Positions 31,272-38,804 of a stretch of DNA of 55,561 bases are shown one piece after another; the stretch's first letter is position 1, and each line of letters begins with the position of its first letter. Source of the DNA: a virus; IMG/VR virus record IMGVR_UViG_3300031963_000186, positions 1-55,561 of that record, one strand, 5' to 3'. The notes beneath the pieces are model-generated. The model ran no database searches. It was not told the origin of the DNA and worked only from the letters and a program-made list of their open reading frames with translations. The position numbers and the translations under genes were made by a program.

Positions 31272-32259
31272 TGACGGCTCCTTTGAGTTGGGATTGAAAC
31301 TCATCTCGCTTGTTAAACCTCTTTGCATACGACGGATGCATGATCGTCTGGTGCTTCACAAGGCAATAATGAGTCAATGTCTTGCAAGCAGCTTCACCTA
31401 AAGCAATGACCTTTAAGAACGGTTGAGCACGTAATGAATCATTGATGTACAACCCACCAGAAGGACTATTGGCATTGACATAGATGGCTTGTTGTTCATC
31501 AAACAGCATCTCATGTAAACAAGACGCAAAGAACTCGCTACTGTTGCCGAAGTCATACCAAGGCCAATTGATAGCACGAAGCTTGCTGTTCGTCTGGTCA
31601 CCGACAAAGATGATCTTGGCCTCAGCAAGATAGCCTGCAAAGTTTTCATGCTTCATTGACAAGGCTTCTGGCAGTTGACGCATCTGGCGCTGGGCAAGGA
31701 CAGAAGCTGCCATGTCGCAAAACAAATTCATGTCACGACCTTCTACGTCATAGCGATAAGCCAAGACGTCGTTTCTGTACTTCATGCCATGAACAGAGAG
31801 TTGCTGGGCATAGTCACGATCGTGGCCCTCGTAGCCACCTTGAAACAGCTGATCAAATTTTTGCCTGACCTGCTTGACGTTGTCATACATCTCATTGCGA
31901 CTCTTTTTTAATTCCTCAAACTTCTCGTCATGACCTTCTGGCGATTGCGTGATGATGTACAAACCACAAAAACGGCGAATGATACGGTCCATGGTCCGTC
32001 CCATGTGAGGCCAAGGGCTACCGCCACGGTACACGTCGGCGTAGATAGCCTCACTCATCCACAAACGATCGACGACTACAAGCCTTTCACGAGATAGCTT
32101 AAGTGCCCGGTGAAGTGATGCCGTGTGGTACAAGGGCATCTTCTTAGGCCAGCGATACGTGTTGTGCATGTAGATGCCATCAAAACGGTTGCAGATGGCT
32201 TCAGCAAGAGTCGTCTTGCCAGTCCCATCACAGCCATCAATGACGATCAAACCTTTCAT
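31249..32259 (-). CDS. dNMP kinase fused to a uracil-DNA-glycosylase-like domain
   Basis: 336 residues behind CAGAAAGGAGAAAGC. Residues 1 to about 200 are a P-loop thymidylate-kinase-like domain: IDGCDGTGKTTLAE (8 to 20), DRLWMSEAIY (DRx with the base-binding region), and an Arg-rich lid. Residues about 210 to 336 are a second domain: AKIIFVGDQTNSK, SSEFFASCLHEM, AIYVNANSPSGG, FLKVIALGEAA, MHPSYAKRF. This order matches the UDG superfamily fold (VGD, LNAN, VIALG, HPSxxxR), though the catalytic Asp/His of active UDGs is not obvious. Likely phosphorylates dNMPs, maybe a modified one, with the second domain reading the base. Confidence 0.75.
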   Translation of the reverse strand: MKGLIVIDGCDGTGKTTLAEAICNRFDGIYMHNTYRWPKKMPLYHTASLHRALKLSRERLVVVDRLWMSEAIYADVYRGGSPWPHMGRTMDRIIRRFCGLYIITQSPEGHDEKFEELKKSRNEMYDNVKQVRQKFDQLFQGGYEGHDRDYAQQLSVHGMKYRNDVLAYRYDVEGRDMNLFCDMAASVLAQRQMRQLPEALSMKHENFAGYLAEAKIIFVGDQTNSKLRAINWPWYDFGNSSEFFASCLHEMLFDEQQAIYVNANSPSGGLYINDSLRAQPFLKVIALGEAACKTLTHYCLVKHQTIMHPSYAKRFNKRDEFQSQLKGAVNAALKLN

Positions 32260-32651
32260 GCTTTCTCCTTTCTGACCAGGTCTGCAAGCTCAGGAGCAGT
32301 CCAACCTGGAGGCTTCACTATATCATAGGTCGATCCGCGTTTGCTATCCATGGCAGATAAAGCGCGAACTTTTTTCATGTTGGCTTCATGTACCCTGCGA
32401 AAGCCTTCGTCAAACGGCAAGCCAGAAAGATAGGCAGCTCCCAAAGCCACGTAGACTAGATCGATCAAGCCGTCAAAGTATTCCTCTAGGTCCCCGTTGA
32501 TGGCTGATGCCCTGATCTCGTCTAGCTCTTCTTGCATGTGCCGATTCTTGAGTTGCCAGATCTCATCAACCGGAAAACTAGGCTTTTCGGTAGGAGCCAG
32601 TTCGAACTTTTGATGAAACTCGGCCACCATGTTGAACAGGTCGTTTCTCAT
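32256..32651 (-). CDS. MazG-like nucleotide pyrophosphohydrolase
   Basis: 131 residues from ATG 32651 (TGATG overlap). All-alpha NTP pyrophosphatase pattern: FHQKFELAPTEKPSFP, HMQEELDEIRASAINGDLEEYFDGLIDLVYVALGAAYLSG, where EELDE and DxxxD are metal ligands, then FRRVHEANMKKVRA. The C-terminal KRGSTYDIVKPPGWTAPEL is also typical. These enzymes split dNTPs to dNMPs; in phages that replace a base they remove the normal dCTP or dTTP. It sits directly before the kinase gene. Confidence 0.82.
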   Translation of the reverse strand: MRNDLFNMVAEFHQKFELAPTEKPSFPVDEIWQLKNRHMQEELDEIRASAINGDLEEYFDGLIDLVYVALGAAYLSGLPFDEGFRRVHEANMKKVRALSAMDSKRGSTYDIVKPPGWTAPELADLVRKEKA

Positions 32652-33508
32652 CAGGCTTCTCCGAGGTAGTCGAACAAGGGCTGCCACTGGTCACTGCTGG
32701 AAAGTGGCTGGCTGCAGTCACTAAGTCTTTGAGCCTCGAACATCTGGTTTGTCCTGGGCAACTTGACTCGCCACAGCACGTTGCGAGCGCGGTGTGGATA
32801 GAGGGGGGCAAAGATAGTCGCCAAGTAATTGCTGTCGTAGTAATCACGTAGGCGATTGAACACTGCGTCCAAATCATCTCTTTCAATCATCTCCTTGTAA
32901 TCTTTGATGCTGGCAAAAGTGCCATAGTGGGCGTCAACTTCAAGACCTGCCTTGTGCAGCAAGACTTGCATGACCTGGTAAGTCATCTCATTGACGTGGT
33001 TGTCTGCAGCCCCTACCTTGGGGTCATAGACCGGAGTGCTGATAAAGGCCATGCCATCTTCAGCCAAGCGGTCACGGATCCCCTCGATCATCTTGTAGGC
33101 GTGCAGCGGCTCGACGTGTTCTAACACCTCAAAGCACGTGATGACGTCAAACTTCTCAATGGGCAGTTCGACATCGGGAAAGGCAACATTGCCAATTAAG
33201 GTAGGCTTGAACTTCGTGTTCTCAAAGGCCTTAGGCATCTCTAGCTTGTTGTAGTCGATGCCGATATAGACTAACCCATCAGATGCCATGCGGCTAGTCA
33301 TCAGCATCTTGGCCAGTGGTACGTCCTTGCCGCAACCGATGTCAAGTAGCTTGCAGTCTCGGCGGTTATCTGGTTTTCCCATCCACTTAGCTACGTGGGT
33401 CCACCGAAGGCAGTGGGCAATGTAGTCTCGGTGGATGAAGCCGCGTTCTTCGGCTTGATCAATACTCAGGTGAGTGTTGTCAATATGTTTACCTCTGGCA
33501 TTTGCCAT
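32651..33508 (-). CDS. Class I SAM-dependent methyltransferase
   Basis: 285 residues from ATG 33508 after AGGAGAAGACT. SAM site: LLDIGCGKDVPLAKML (motif I), VYIGIDYNKLEM (post-I acidic residue) and FDVITCFEVLEHVEP (motif IV region). The N-terminus (KHIDNTHLSIDQAEERGFIHRDYIAHCLRWTHVAKWM) is a lead-in seen in phage members. I see no DPPY/NPPF-type DNA-methylase motif, so the substrate is open: a small molecule, protein, nucleotide or sugar. It heads the nucleotide cluster. Confidence 0.78.
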   Translation of the reverse strand: MANARGKHIDNTHLSIDQAEERGFIHRDYIAHCLRWTHVAKWMGKPDNRRDCKLLDIGCGKDVPLAKMLMTSRMASDGLVYIGIDYNKLEMPKAFENTKFKPTLIGNVAFPDVELPIEKFDVITCFEVLEHVEPLHAYKMIEGIRDRLAEDGMAFISTPVYDPKVGAADNHVNEMTYQVMQVLLHKAGLEVDAHYGTFASIKDYKEMIERDDLDAVFNRLRDYYDSNYLATIFAPLYPHRARNVLWRVKLPRTNQMFEAQRLSDCSQPLSSSDQWQPLFDYLGEA

Positions 33509-33530
33509 AGTCTTCTCCTGTCTACAAAGG

Positions 33531-33560
33531 GAATGAAGAAGCCCCCGGAGGGGCCCCTCC
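33531..33560 (-). terminator. Hairpin after the DUF932 gene
   Basis: Minus strand GCCCC TCCG GGGGC (33554 to 33541), followed by TTCTTCATTC; a partly overlapping GGAGGGGCCCCTCC palindrome can pair as well. It sits between the DUF932 stop (33565) and the methyltransferase start (33508), so DUF932 may be expressed more than the genes behind it. Confidence 0.5.
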
Positions 33561-33564
33561 AGAA

Positions 33565-34551
33565 TTACGCAGCTTCGGCGAACTCGACAGCTAGGTCGAG
33601 GGCTTGACGCTTGCGAGTGGCAGCAGAACCAAACCAAGCAGACGTGAGCCGCTTGTCTTGATCTGTACCTGCGACGTGATCGTAGTAGTACGTCACGGCA
33701 TTGAAGGCACCCCACCAAGTACCTTGGGATGTCTTGAGGTCGGCACCAGGTTGGGTGGCAACTAAGTCAAACAGGCGATTGACCGTACGGCCAAGATCTG
33801 CACGGCTGACGGTACCGTCTTCGCTCAAGTCTTGAGCTGCCTTGTACAGGTCAGGATTGACTAGTTTGCTGAAGAACTCCAAGACTTGCTGATCCTTGGC
33901 GCGCTTTTTGGCCAAGAATTCTGCCTTGTCCTTGAAGACGTCAAGGGCCTTCATAGCAAGACCCACTTTTTCTGCAGCTTGCTGCTTGATCTCGTCGTCA
34001 AAGGCGCGATCATGCGACATTCTGAAGGTGTTCTCTTGGTTCGTGTTATTCCGAAGGGCTGCGGTCAGGGTATTGTTGCAGACTACTCGGATTGGCGTGA
34101 ACAAGATCTGCAGACTACGGCCCCAGATGTGCGGGTTGTCTAGCAAGATGTAACCTTCGACTTCGTCCTTGCCGCCCAGCATAAAGCCGCCGTTGATCTT
34201 GGCCAGACCCCAGACACGCTTGCCACCTGAAAGTGAGCCAGCAGTCTCCATCTTCATGTCACCGGCCTTGCAGAACTTGTCAAAGAAGTCAAAGACTTCC
34301 GCGTTTTGCGTAGGCTGATAGTCTTGGCCGCAGATACCAAGGACCTTGTCGTCCAAATCCCGGACCAGAGCGAAGTGACTGCCTACTGGATTCTCATGGC
34401 CATCAATCCACAAAGCCTTTCGGTCGACTTTCCAATCCAGGCCAGCTGCCCCTAACATCTCGGCAGGCGTCAAGTTATCAGAAACCTGGACACCCAGACC
34501 ATGCCAAGGCACTTCATTGGCGTACGCCATTGTCTCAACATTGTGCGACAT
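33565..34551 (-). CDS. DUF932 (phage/plasmid-like) protein
   Basis: 328 residues from ATG 34551 with leader AGAAAGGAGAAAGTT. N-terminal VETMAYANEVPWHGLGVQVSDNLTPAEMLGAAGLDW, then LGICGQDYQPTQNAEVFDFFD, LSGGKRVWGLAKI, GYILLDNPHIWGRSLQILFTPIRVVCNNTL: this is the DUF932 / TIGR03299 family found in phages and plasmids, function unknown. As the first gene behind the stronger early promoter (TATAAT) and ahead of a hairpin it should be highly expressed early. Confidence 0.88.
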   Translation of the reverse strand: MSHNVETMAYANEVPWHGLGVQVSDNLTPAEMLGAAGLDWKVDRKALWIDGHENPVGSHFALVRDLDDKVLGICGQDYQPTQNAEVFDFFDKFCKAGDMKMETAGSLSGGKRVWGLAKINGGFMLGGKDEVEGYILLDNPHIWGRSLQILFTPIRVVCNNTLTAALRNNTNQENTFRMSHDRAFDDEIKQQAAEKVGLAMKALDVFKDKAEFLAKKRAKDQQVLEFFSKLVNPDLYKAAQDLSEDGTVSRADLGRTVNRLFDLVATQPGADLKTSQGTWWGAFNAVTYYYDHVAGTDQDKRLTSAWFGSAATRKRQALDLAVEFAEAA

Positions 34552-34592
34552 AACTTTCTCCTTTCTGAACCGCACCAGTCGTGCGTGGGCCA

Positions 34593-34657
34593 ATTATAGG
34601 CCAAAATCACGTACCGCGCGACTTATTACTAAAAATTTTTAGCTGGGACTTTTACTA
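34593..34657 (-). promoter_or_regulatory. Early promoter P1 with palindromic operator
   Basis: Minus strand, in order: AAAAGTCCCAG (34653 to 34643), palindrome CTAAAAATTTTTAG (34642 to 34629), GCGCGG (34619 to 34614), 15-base gap, TATAAT (34598 to 34593), then the DUF932 leader. Same element order as P2 at 20244 to 20306; only the palindrome's outer pair (CT..AG against GC..GC) differs. It drives the DNA-metabolism operon. Confidence 0.7.
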
Positions 34658-34796
34658 GATAATTTTCATTATGACATTTTTATGGCAATCTGGGGTCATT
34701 TTATTGCCTTTTTCATATCAGATATCTCCAAAAAAGCTATAGAGTAATTCTAGAGCCATAACTGGTTGGATCAGTGTGTGCAATTAACTTTTCTTC

Positions 34797-34866
34797 TATC
34801 GTTCGCTCGTCTCTAGACTGCGCGTGCTCAAAAAAGGCTGTCTTAATACACTCTGTTTTGGCTCTA
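34797..34866 (+). repeat. Border repeat, copy B
   Basis: 70 bases beginning TATCGTTCGCTCG and ending with the same 24 bases as copy A (16858 to 16881). It lies between the end of the late operon and promoter P1 of the early operon, in the same orientation as copy A. A weaker inverted partner lies upstream (GAGCCATAAC), suggesting it too was once or still is part of a dyad. Confidence 0.82.
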
Positions 34867-34889
34867 GAAATCTCTTATAGGGATTTTGG

Positions 34890-37800
34890 CTAATTTTGAG
34901 CCAATCCCCCGCGCTTCTTAAGCTTTGTTACCGACTTAACATCTTCTGGCCGCAATTCCCTGGCCTGAGTGATGATTGGTTCCTCACTGGCCTTGGTCAT
35001 GACAGAGTGGCCATACTTTCCACGGCCAAACGGATCGACCATCAACATCTCGATGTGAGGGTCGGATTGCATTTGCTGGGCACGACGGTTAGCGTAGACT
35101 TCGGCAGCCCTTCTTTGCGGGCTGGCATAAATCAGACCAGACGCCTCAGACGCCTTGGCTGTGTCGTAGTCTCCGGCGTAACCCCGGTAGACGCCCTGCA
35201 GCATTTTTTGCTCTTGGGCTCCCCTGAGGGCCTCAGAGAACTTTTCAGCAGCTTTCCTAACCATCCCTACTTTCCCACCATCCTGAAAGCCCTGGGGACC
35301 TCCTAGGGGTTCCTGGGATGGTTCAGGGGCAATGGATCCCTTAGGCACAGAGAAGTACCTATTTCCTCGCTTGATGATCTCCGCACCGCGTTCTTTTTCG
35401 GCCTCTTCTGCCAGGTTCCAGGTCTCATGTTGCCGACCTTTTAACAGCATGTAGCTGTCCTCTGGCAAGCCGTACTTCTGGCGGTCTTCTGGCCTTGTCT
35501 GGGTTACGGATCCCCAATGGCCTTGGTTCTCACCAGACTCCTCAGGGGCCATGCCAGCAGACTTTGCGGTCTCGTAGTCGTAGTCAGATCCTTCTGGGTC
35601 AAAGGCCGGTTGTTCCGTTTGTGCAACTCCCAGTCCTACGACAGGGGCCGCGGCAAAGAGCCGTTGGCCTTCTGCCTGGATCCGCTCTCTCATCTTTGGG
35701 GTCACGTCAACCGTGAAGGCGCGCAGTGTCTTGCCTTCTTGTTTCTTCAAACGTCCTTCGGCAGCTTCTCGTAGACCTATTTCATTGATGCGGTCTACCG
35801 TAGAAAAAGGCAAATTGTTGTACGTATCGTTGTACATGCTGTCATAGTTTGGATCGGCATCAGTGATGCCTCTCCTTGACAAGACGTTCTCAACTTCCTC
35901 ATTCATGTGGTAGCCTATTGTCCGACTGACATCTTCGTCGTCAAGACTTAGGGTATCGATCATGTCCTCTATCTCTTGCCAGGTTGGAGCCCCTTGTCTT
36001 CCTCCGGTCATGACGATGTCTTCATACCCGGTCTTAGCGTCAAACTCCTTACCGGCGTAGCTTCTCACGAAGTCGGGAACCCGCTTGTCATAGAACGACT
36101 TCATGCCTTCACCACCAACGGCTAAGTCTTCGCCAGTGATGGTTCTCATCTGACCAGAAGGGGTTTCAGGCCCTAACGTTTGGGTACTAAGCCATTGATT
36201 ATAGGAATTTGTCAATTCGTCTATTTTTTCAACGTCATCCGAATTTACATTTTTTTCCCAGTCTTTAATAAACTGGTTTAACCAAGAACGTTGCTCTCTT
36301 GTCATCTGATCACCGTGAGTGGCCAAAAGCTCGTCAGCTGACATCCCAGGCATGGGTATAGCTTGGGCACTAGAAATATTTTCAGAAGGTTCTTCAATTT
36401 GCTTTGCGATGTTTGACCCAAAGACTTCCGATACTGTCTTGCCTTTGGCAGGACCCGTAGTAAAGATGCCTTCAGCAGCTTCTCCCATAAATACGGTGTT
36501 ACCATCTTTTAAGGCAGAGACGATTATTCTTCCGTCGTTATAAGGATTGACCTTGATCTCATCAATGGCCTTACGCATCTCATTGCTGTACCGCTTGATT
36601 TGTTCAATGCCTGGGCTAAAGGCAACCTTGTCATAGCCTTCTTTGGCAGCTATGTCAAAGATCTCCTTAACGGCCAGCTCATGCCAGGTATCTTTGAAAG
36701 GGGCATCTGGTTTCTTAATATCAAAAGAGTCTATTTTTGCAGCTAAATCAAACATAATTTCACGATGAGGAGACGTAGAGTGCTGCCTTTCCATAGCCCC
36801 ACGAATAGGCTTTCCAGCTACAGGATCAAAAGAAATCACGTTGACGGACCAATCGTACTTTGAAGCTTCAAGGGCCTTGTTCCTAGCGTACTGCTTAGCC
36901 GTTTCTTCGTCAACATTGCCGATGCTCAAGGCCCTCTCTAAAGCCCTGTCGTATTCCCGTTGATATGCAGGCGAGTTTTCTCCGGTGTTAAATGACAAGA
37001 CTTTTTCATATCCCATGTCACTCTTGACTACCGATCCGGGCTTGTAGTGTTCCGCAATCTCGTCTATGGTCAATCCATCTCTACGAATACGACTTAACTC
37101 TTCTTTAAGACCCGATAGAATTTTTTCATCTCCAGGTTTACGATAACCAAAGTCTTTAGGCAGTTCTTTTTCAAGTTCTGCCATACGTTCCCTTGTCAAA
37201 CGATTTTTGATTTTTATAAGTTCACGTTCATTTTCAGGAGTAACATCAAGTTTTCCAGAAGCTCTAAGTTGTTCTATTGTCTTCTGATGTATAGCATCCC
37301 GCTCTTTATTGATGACGGTCTGAATATACTTTTTACGAGCATCCCGGGCCTTTTGATGCCAGTCAGATTGGATCTCGTCGACATATAAGACTTTCTCGTC
37401 ATTAGGGCCAACACGGTCACTGATCCTGAAGTGCGTCAAGATATTAGGCGTGTCGTAATGTCCGGCTACAAATTCTTCTGCAGGAACCATCAAGTCATCC
37501 ATTAAGGTCATGGCCTCGAATCTAGACTCAGGATCTAGCTCATACACGTTCTTGCCGCCTAATAACTCTGCTAAACGGTTTCGCTTTGTGCTAAGGCCTG
37601 CAGATGCAGATTCAGGCAAGTGAACCATGACTTCCCTGTAGTTCTCACCACCTGGTTGGCTCCATTGTTTGTACTTGGTCTCGTACTTATCAAGATCTAT
37701 TTGGAAACGTTTGTTGGCAGCCCTAAAAGCTACCATCAAGTCTTGATAATCTTGAGGAGACCTAACATCAATATCTTCTGGTCCCATCCTTAAGATGGTC

Positions 37801-38804
37801 TCAGGATCAATGACGTCACCCGTTCTTTCATCAAAAAACCCCATGTTCGTCCTGTCTTCAGGATTGACAATGGGTTCAATTTCATATTTCTGCAAGATGT
37901 TTTTATTTTTATCGGTCAGCTTAAACTCATAGTCCTCAGGAACCCCGGCTCCCAAGATGGTCCGTTGGGGAATGGGGGCCTTGTTACGCTGAGCAGCTTG
38001 CCGTAGCTCTTCCTGAGTGATCTTAGGTGCAGTCTGCAGCTTTTGACGGATACCACGGGTCTCAAGTTCTTCTTTCTTGACACCGGGAGTCGTCTCAAGT
38101 TGCTTAAGGATCTGTTCGCCGGTACCCTTCTTTTGTTTCAGGGTCTCGATGGCCTTGTCAATGGCTGAAAAGAATCGGCCGACCTTGCCACCCTTTTCAT
38201 ACTTCTGAATCAGGCCACCCAGTTCTTTCTTTACTGGGTCCTCAAGGGCTTCGCCAATGACGCCGATGGTCCCACCAAAACCGGTTCCAATCCCGTAATT
38301 GATGGCCTTAGGATCCACAATAGGAGACAGGTATTCCACAGGAGCCGCTGCTACCTTACCTGCTACGCCTGCCTTCTTGACGGTACCAAGGGCCTTGTTT
38401 AATAAGGCTCCTGGCACAGGTATCTGGCCTAACATCTCGCCACCGGCATAAGCAAAGTGTTGAAGAGCCCCTCTAGGCTCGTCAATTCCCATCTGCTTAC
38501 GCACGCCCTCCTTGATTCGCCCTGCTTGCTTATCAGCCTCAACAGAGAATTCGGGGGCGTACTTTTCATCTACCAAACCAAGCAGCGATGGGATGGCAGC
38601 CGTGTTGTAGTAGATGCCAGGGGTTCCTTTGCCAACCCCAACTTCACCCTTCTCATTGATGCCGGCCCACTGGCTTCTGAAGCCAGCAATGGCCTGGTCT
38701 AAGGCAGAAGATGCTTTTTTCTTTTCTTCCTTTAAGGAAGCCGTCAGGTTCTTGATCTTCTCGGCCTTACCGCCATCCTCATATTTGCGCTTGAGATCAT
38801 CCAT
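34890..38804 (-). CDS. Very large virion/ejection protein with GG motifs
   Basis: 1304 residues from ATG 38804 (TGATG overlap; a GTG start one codon earlier is possible). Largely hydrophilic and helical, with charged repeats. Recognisable parts: KYEDGGKAEK at the start, YEKGGKVGRFF near 210, then HFRISDRVGPNDEKVLYVDEIQSDWHQ near residue 470, a segment typical of giant aquatic-phage virion proteins, and at the C-terminus GVYRGYAGDYDTAKASEASG with IYASPQRRAAEVYANRRAQ. This last part resembles an ADP-ribosyltransferase-like fold (YRG..D; S-P..A..YA). Four GG motifs occur, including the final KKRGGLAQN. Last gene of the late operon; I infer an internal virion or ejected protein. Confidence 0.75.
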   Translation of the reverse strand: MDDLKRKYEDGGKAEKIKNLTASLKEEKKKASSALDQAIAGFRSQWAGINEKGEVGVGKGTPGIYYNTAAIPSLLGLVDEKYAPEFSVEADKQAGRIKEGVRKQMGIDEPRGALQHFAYAGGEMLGQIPVPGALLNKALGTVKKAGVAGKVAAAPVEYLSPIVDPKAINYGIGTGFGGTIGVIGEALEDPVKKELGGLIQKYEKGGKVGRFFSAIDKAIETLKQKKGTGEQILKQLETTPGVKKEELETRGIRQKLQTAPKITQEELRQAAQRNKAPIPQRTILGAGVPEDYEFKLTDKNKNILQKYEIEPIVNPEDRTNMGFFDERTGDVIDPETILRMGPEDIDVRSPQDYQDLMVAFRAANKRFQIDLDKYETKYKQWSQPGGENYREVMVHLPESASAGLSTKRNRLAELLGGKNVYELDPESRFEAMTLMDDLMVPAEEFVAGHYDTPNILTHFRISDRVGPNDEKVLYVDEIQSDWHQKARDARKKYIQTVINKERDAIHQKTIEQLRASGKLDVTPENERELIKIKNRLTRERMAELEKELPKDFGYRKPGDEKILSGLKEELSRIRRDGLTIDEIAEHYKPGSVVKSDMGYEKVLSFNTGENSPAYQREYDRALERALSIGNVDEETAKQYARNKALEASKYDWSVNVISFDPVAGKPIRGAMERQHSTSPHREIMFDLAAKIDSFDIKKPDAPFKDTWHELAVKEIFDIAAKEGYDKVAFSPGIEQIKRYSNEMRKAIDEIKVNPYNDGRIIVSALKDGNTVFMGEAAEGIFTTGPAKGKTVSEVFGSNIAKQIEEPSENISSAQAIPMPGMSADELLATHGDQMTREQRSWLNQFIKDWEKNVNSDDVEKIDELTNSYNQWLSTQTLGPETPSGQMRTITGEDLAVGGEGMKSFYDKRVPDFVRSYAGKEFDAKTGYEDIVMTGGRQGAPTWQEIEDMIDTLSLDDEDVSRTIGYHMNEEVENVLSRRGITDADPNYDSMYNDTYNNLPFSTVDRINEIGLREAAEGRLKKQEGKTLRAFTVDVTPKMRERIQAEGQRLFAAAPVVGLGVAQTEQPAFDPEGSDYDYETAKSAGMAPEESGENQGHWGSVTQTRPEDRQKYGLPEDSYMLLKGRQHETWNLAEEAEKERGAEIIKRGNRYFSVPKGSIAPEPSQEPLGGPQGFQDGGKVGMVRKAAEKFSEALRGAQEQKMLQGVYRGYAGDYDTAKASEASGLIYASPQRRAAEVYANRRAQQMQSDPHIEMLMVDPFGRGKYGHSVMTKASEEPIITQARELRPEDVKSVTKLKKRGGLAQN

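Larger units (their letters stand above)
34552..34889. promoter_or_regulatory. Intergenic region between early and late blocks
   Basis: A 338-base A/T-rich gap without a gene. It holds promoter P1, an A/T-rich stretch (34654 to 34735), a diverged left arm (CTAGAGCCATAAC, 34750 on), the border repeat copy B (34797 to 34866) and a TCTTATAGGGATTTTGGC segment reaching the stop of the 34890 gene. No terminator with a T-tract is evident for the late operon here. Confidence 0.7.

Noticed and set aside
32578-32886. 102-codon frame overlapping the methyltransferase end
   Set aside because: Out-of-frame shadow of the methyltransferase and MazG genes; no ribosome site and no coherent composition.
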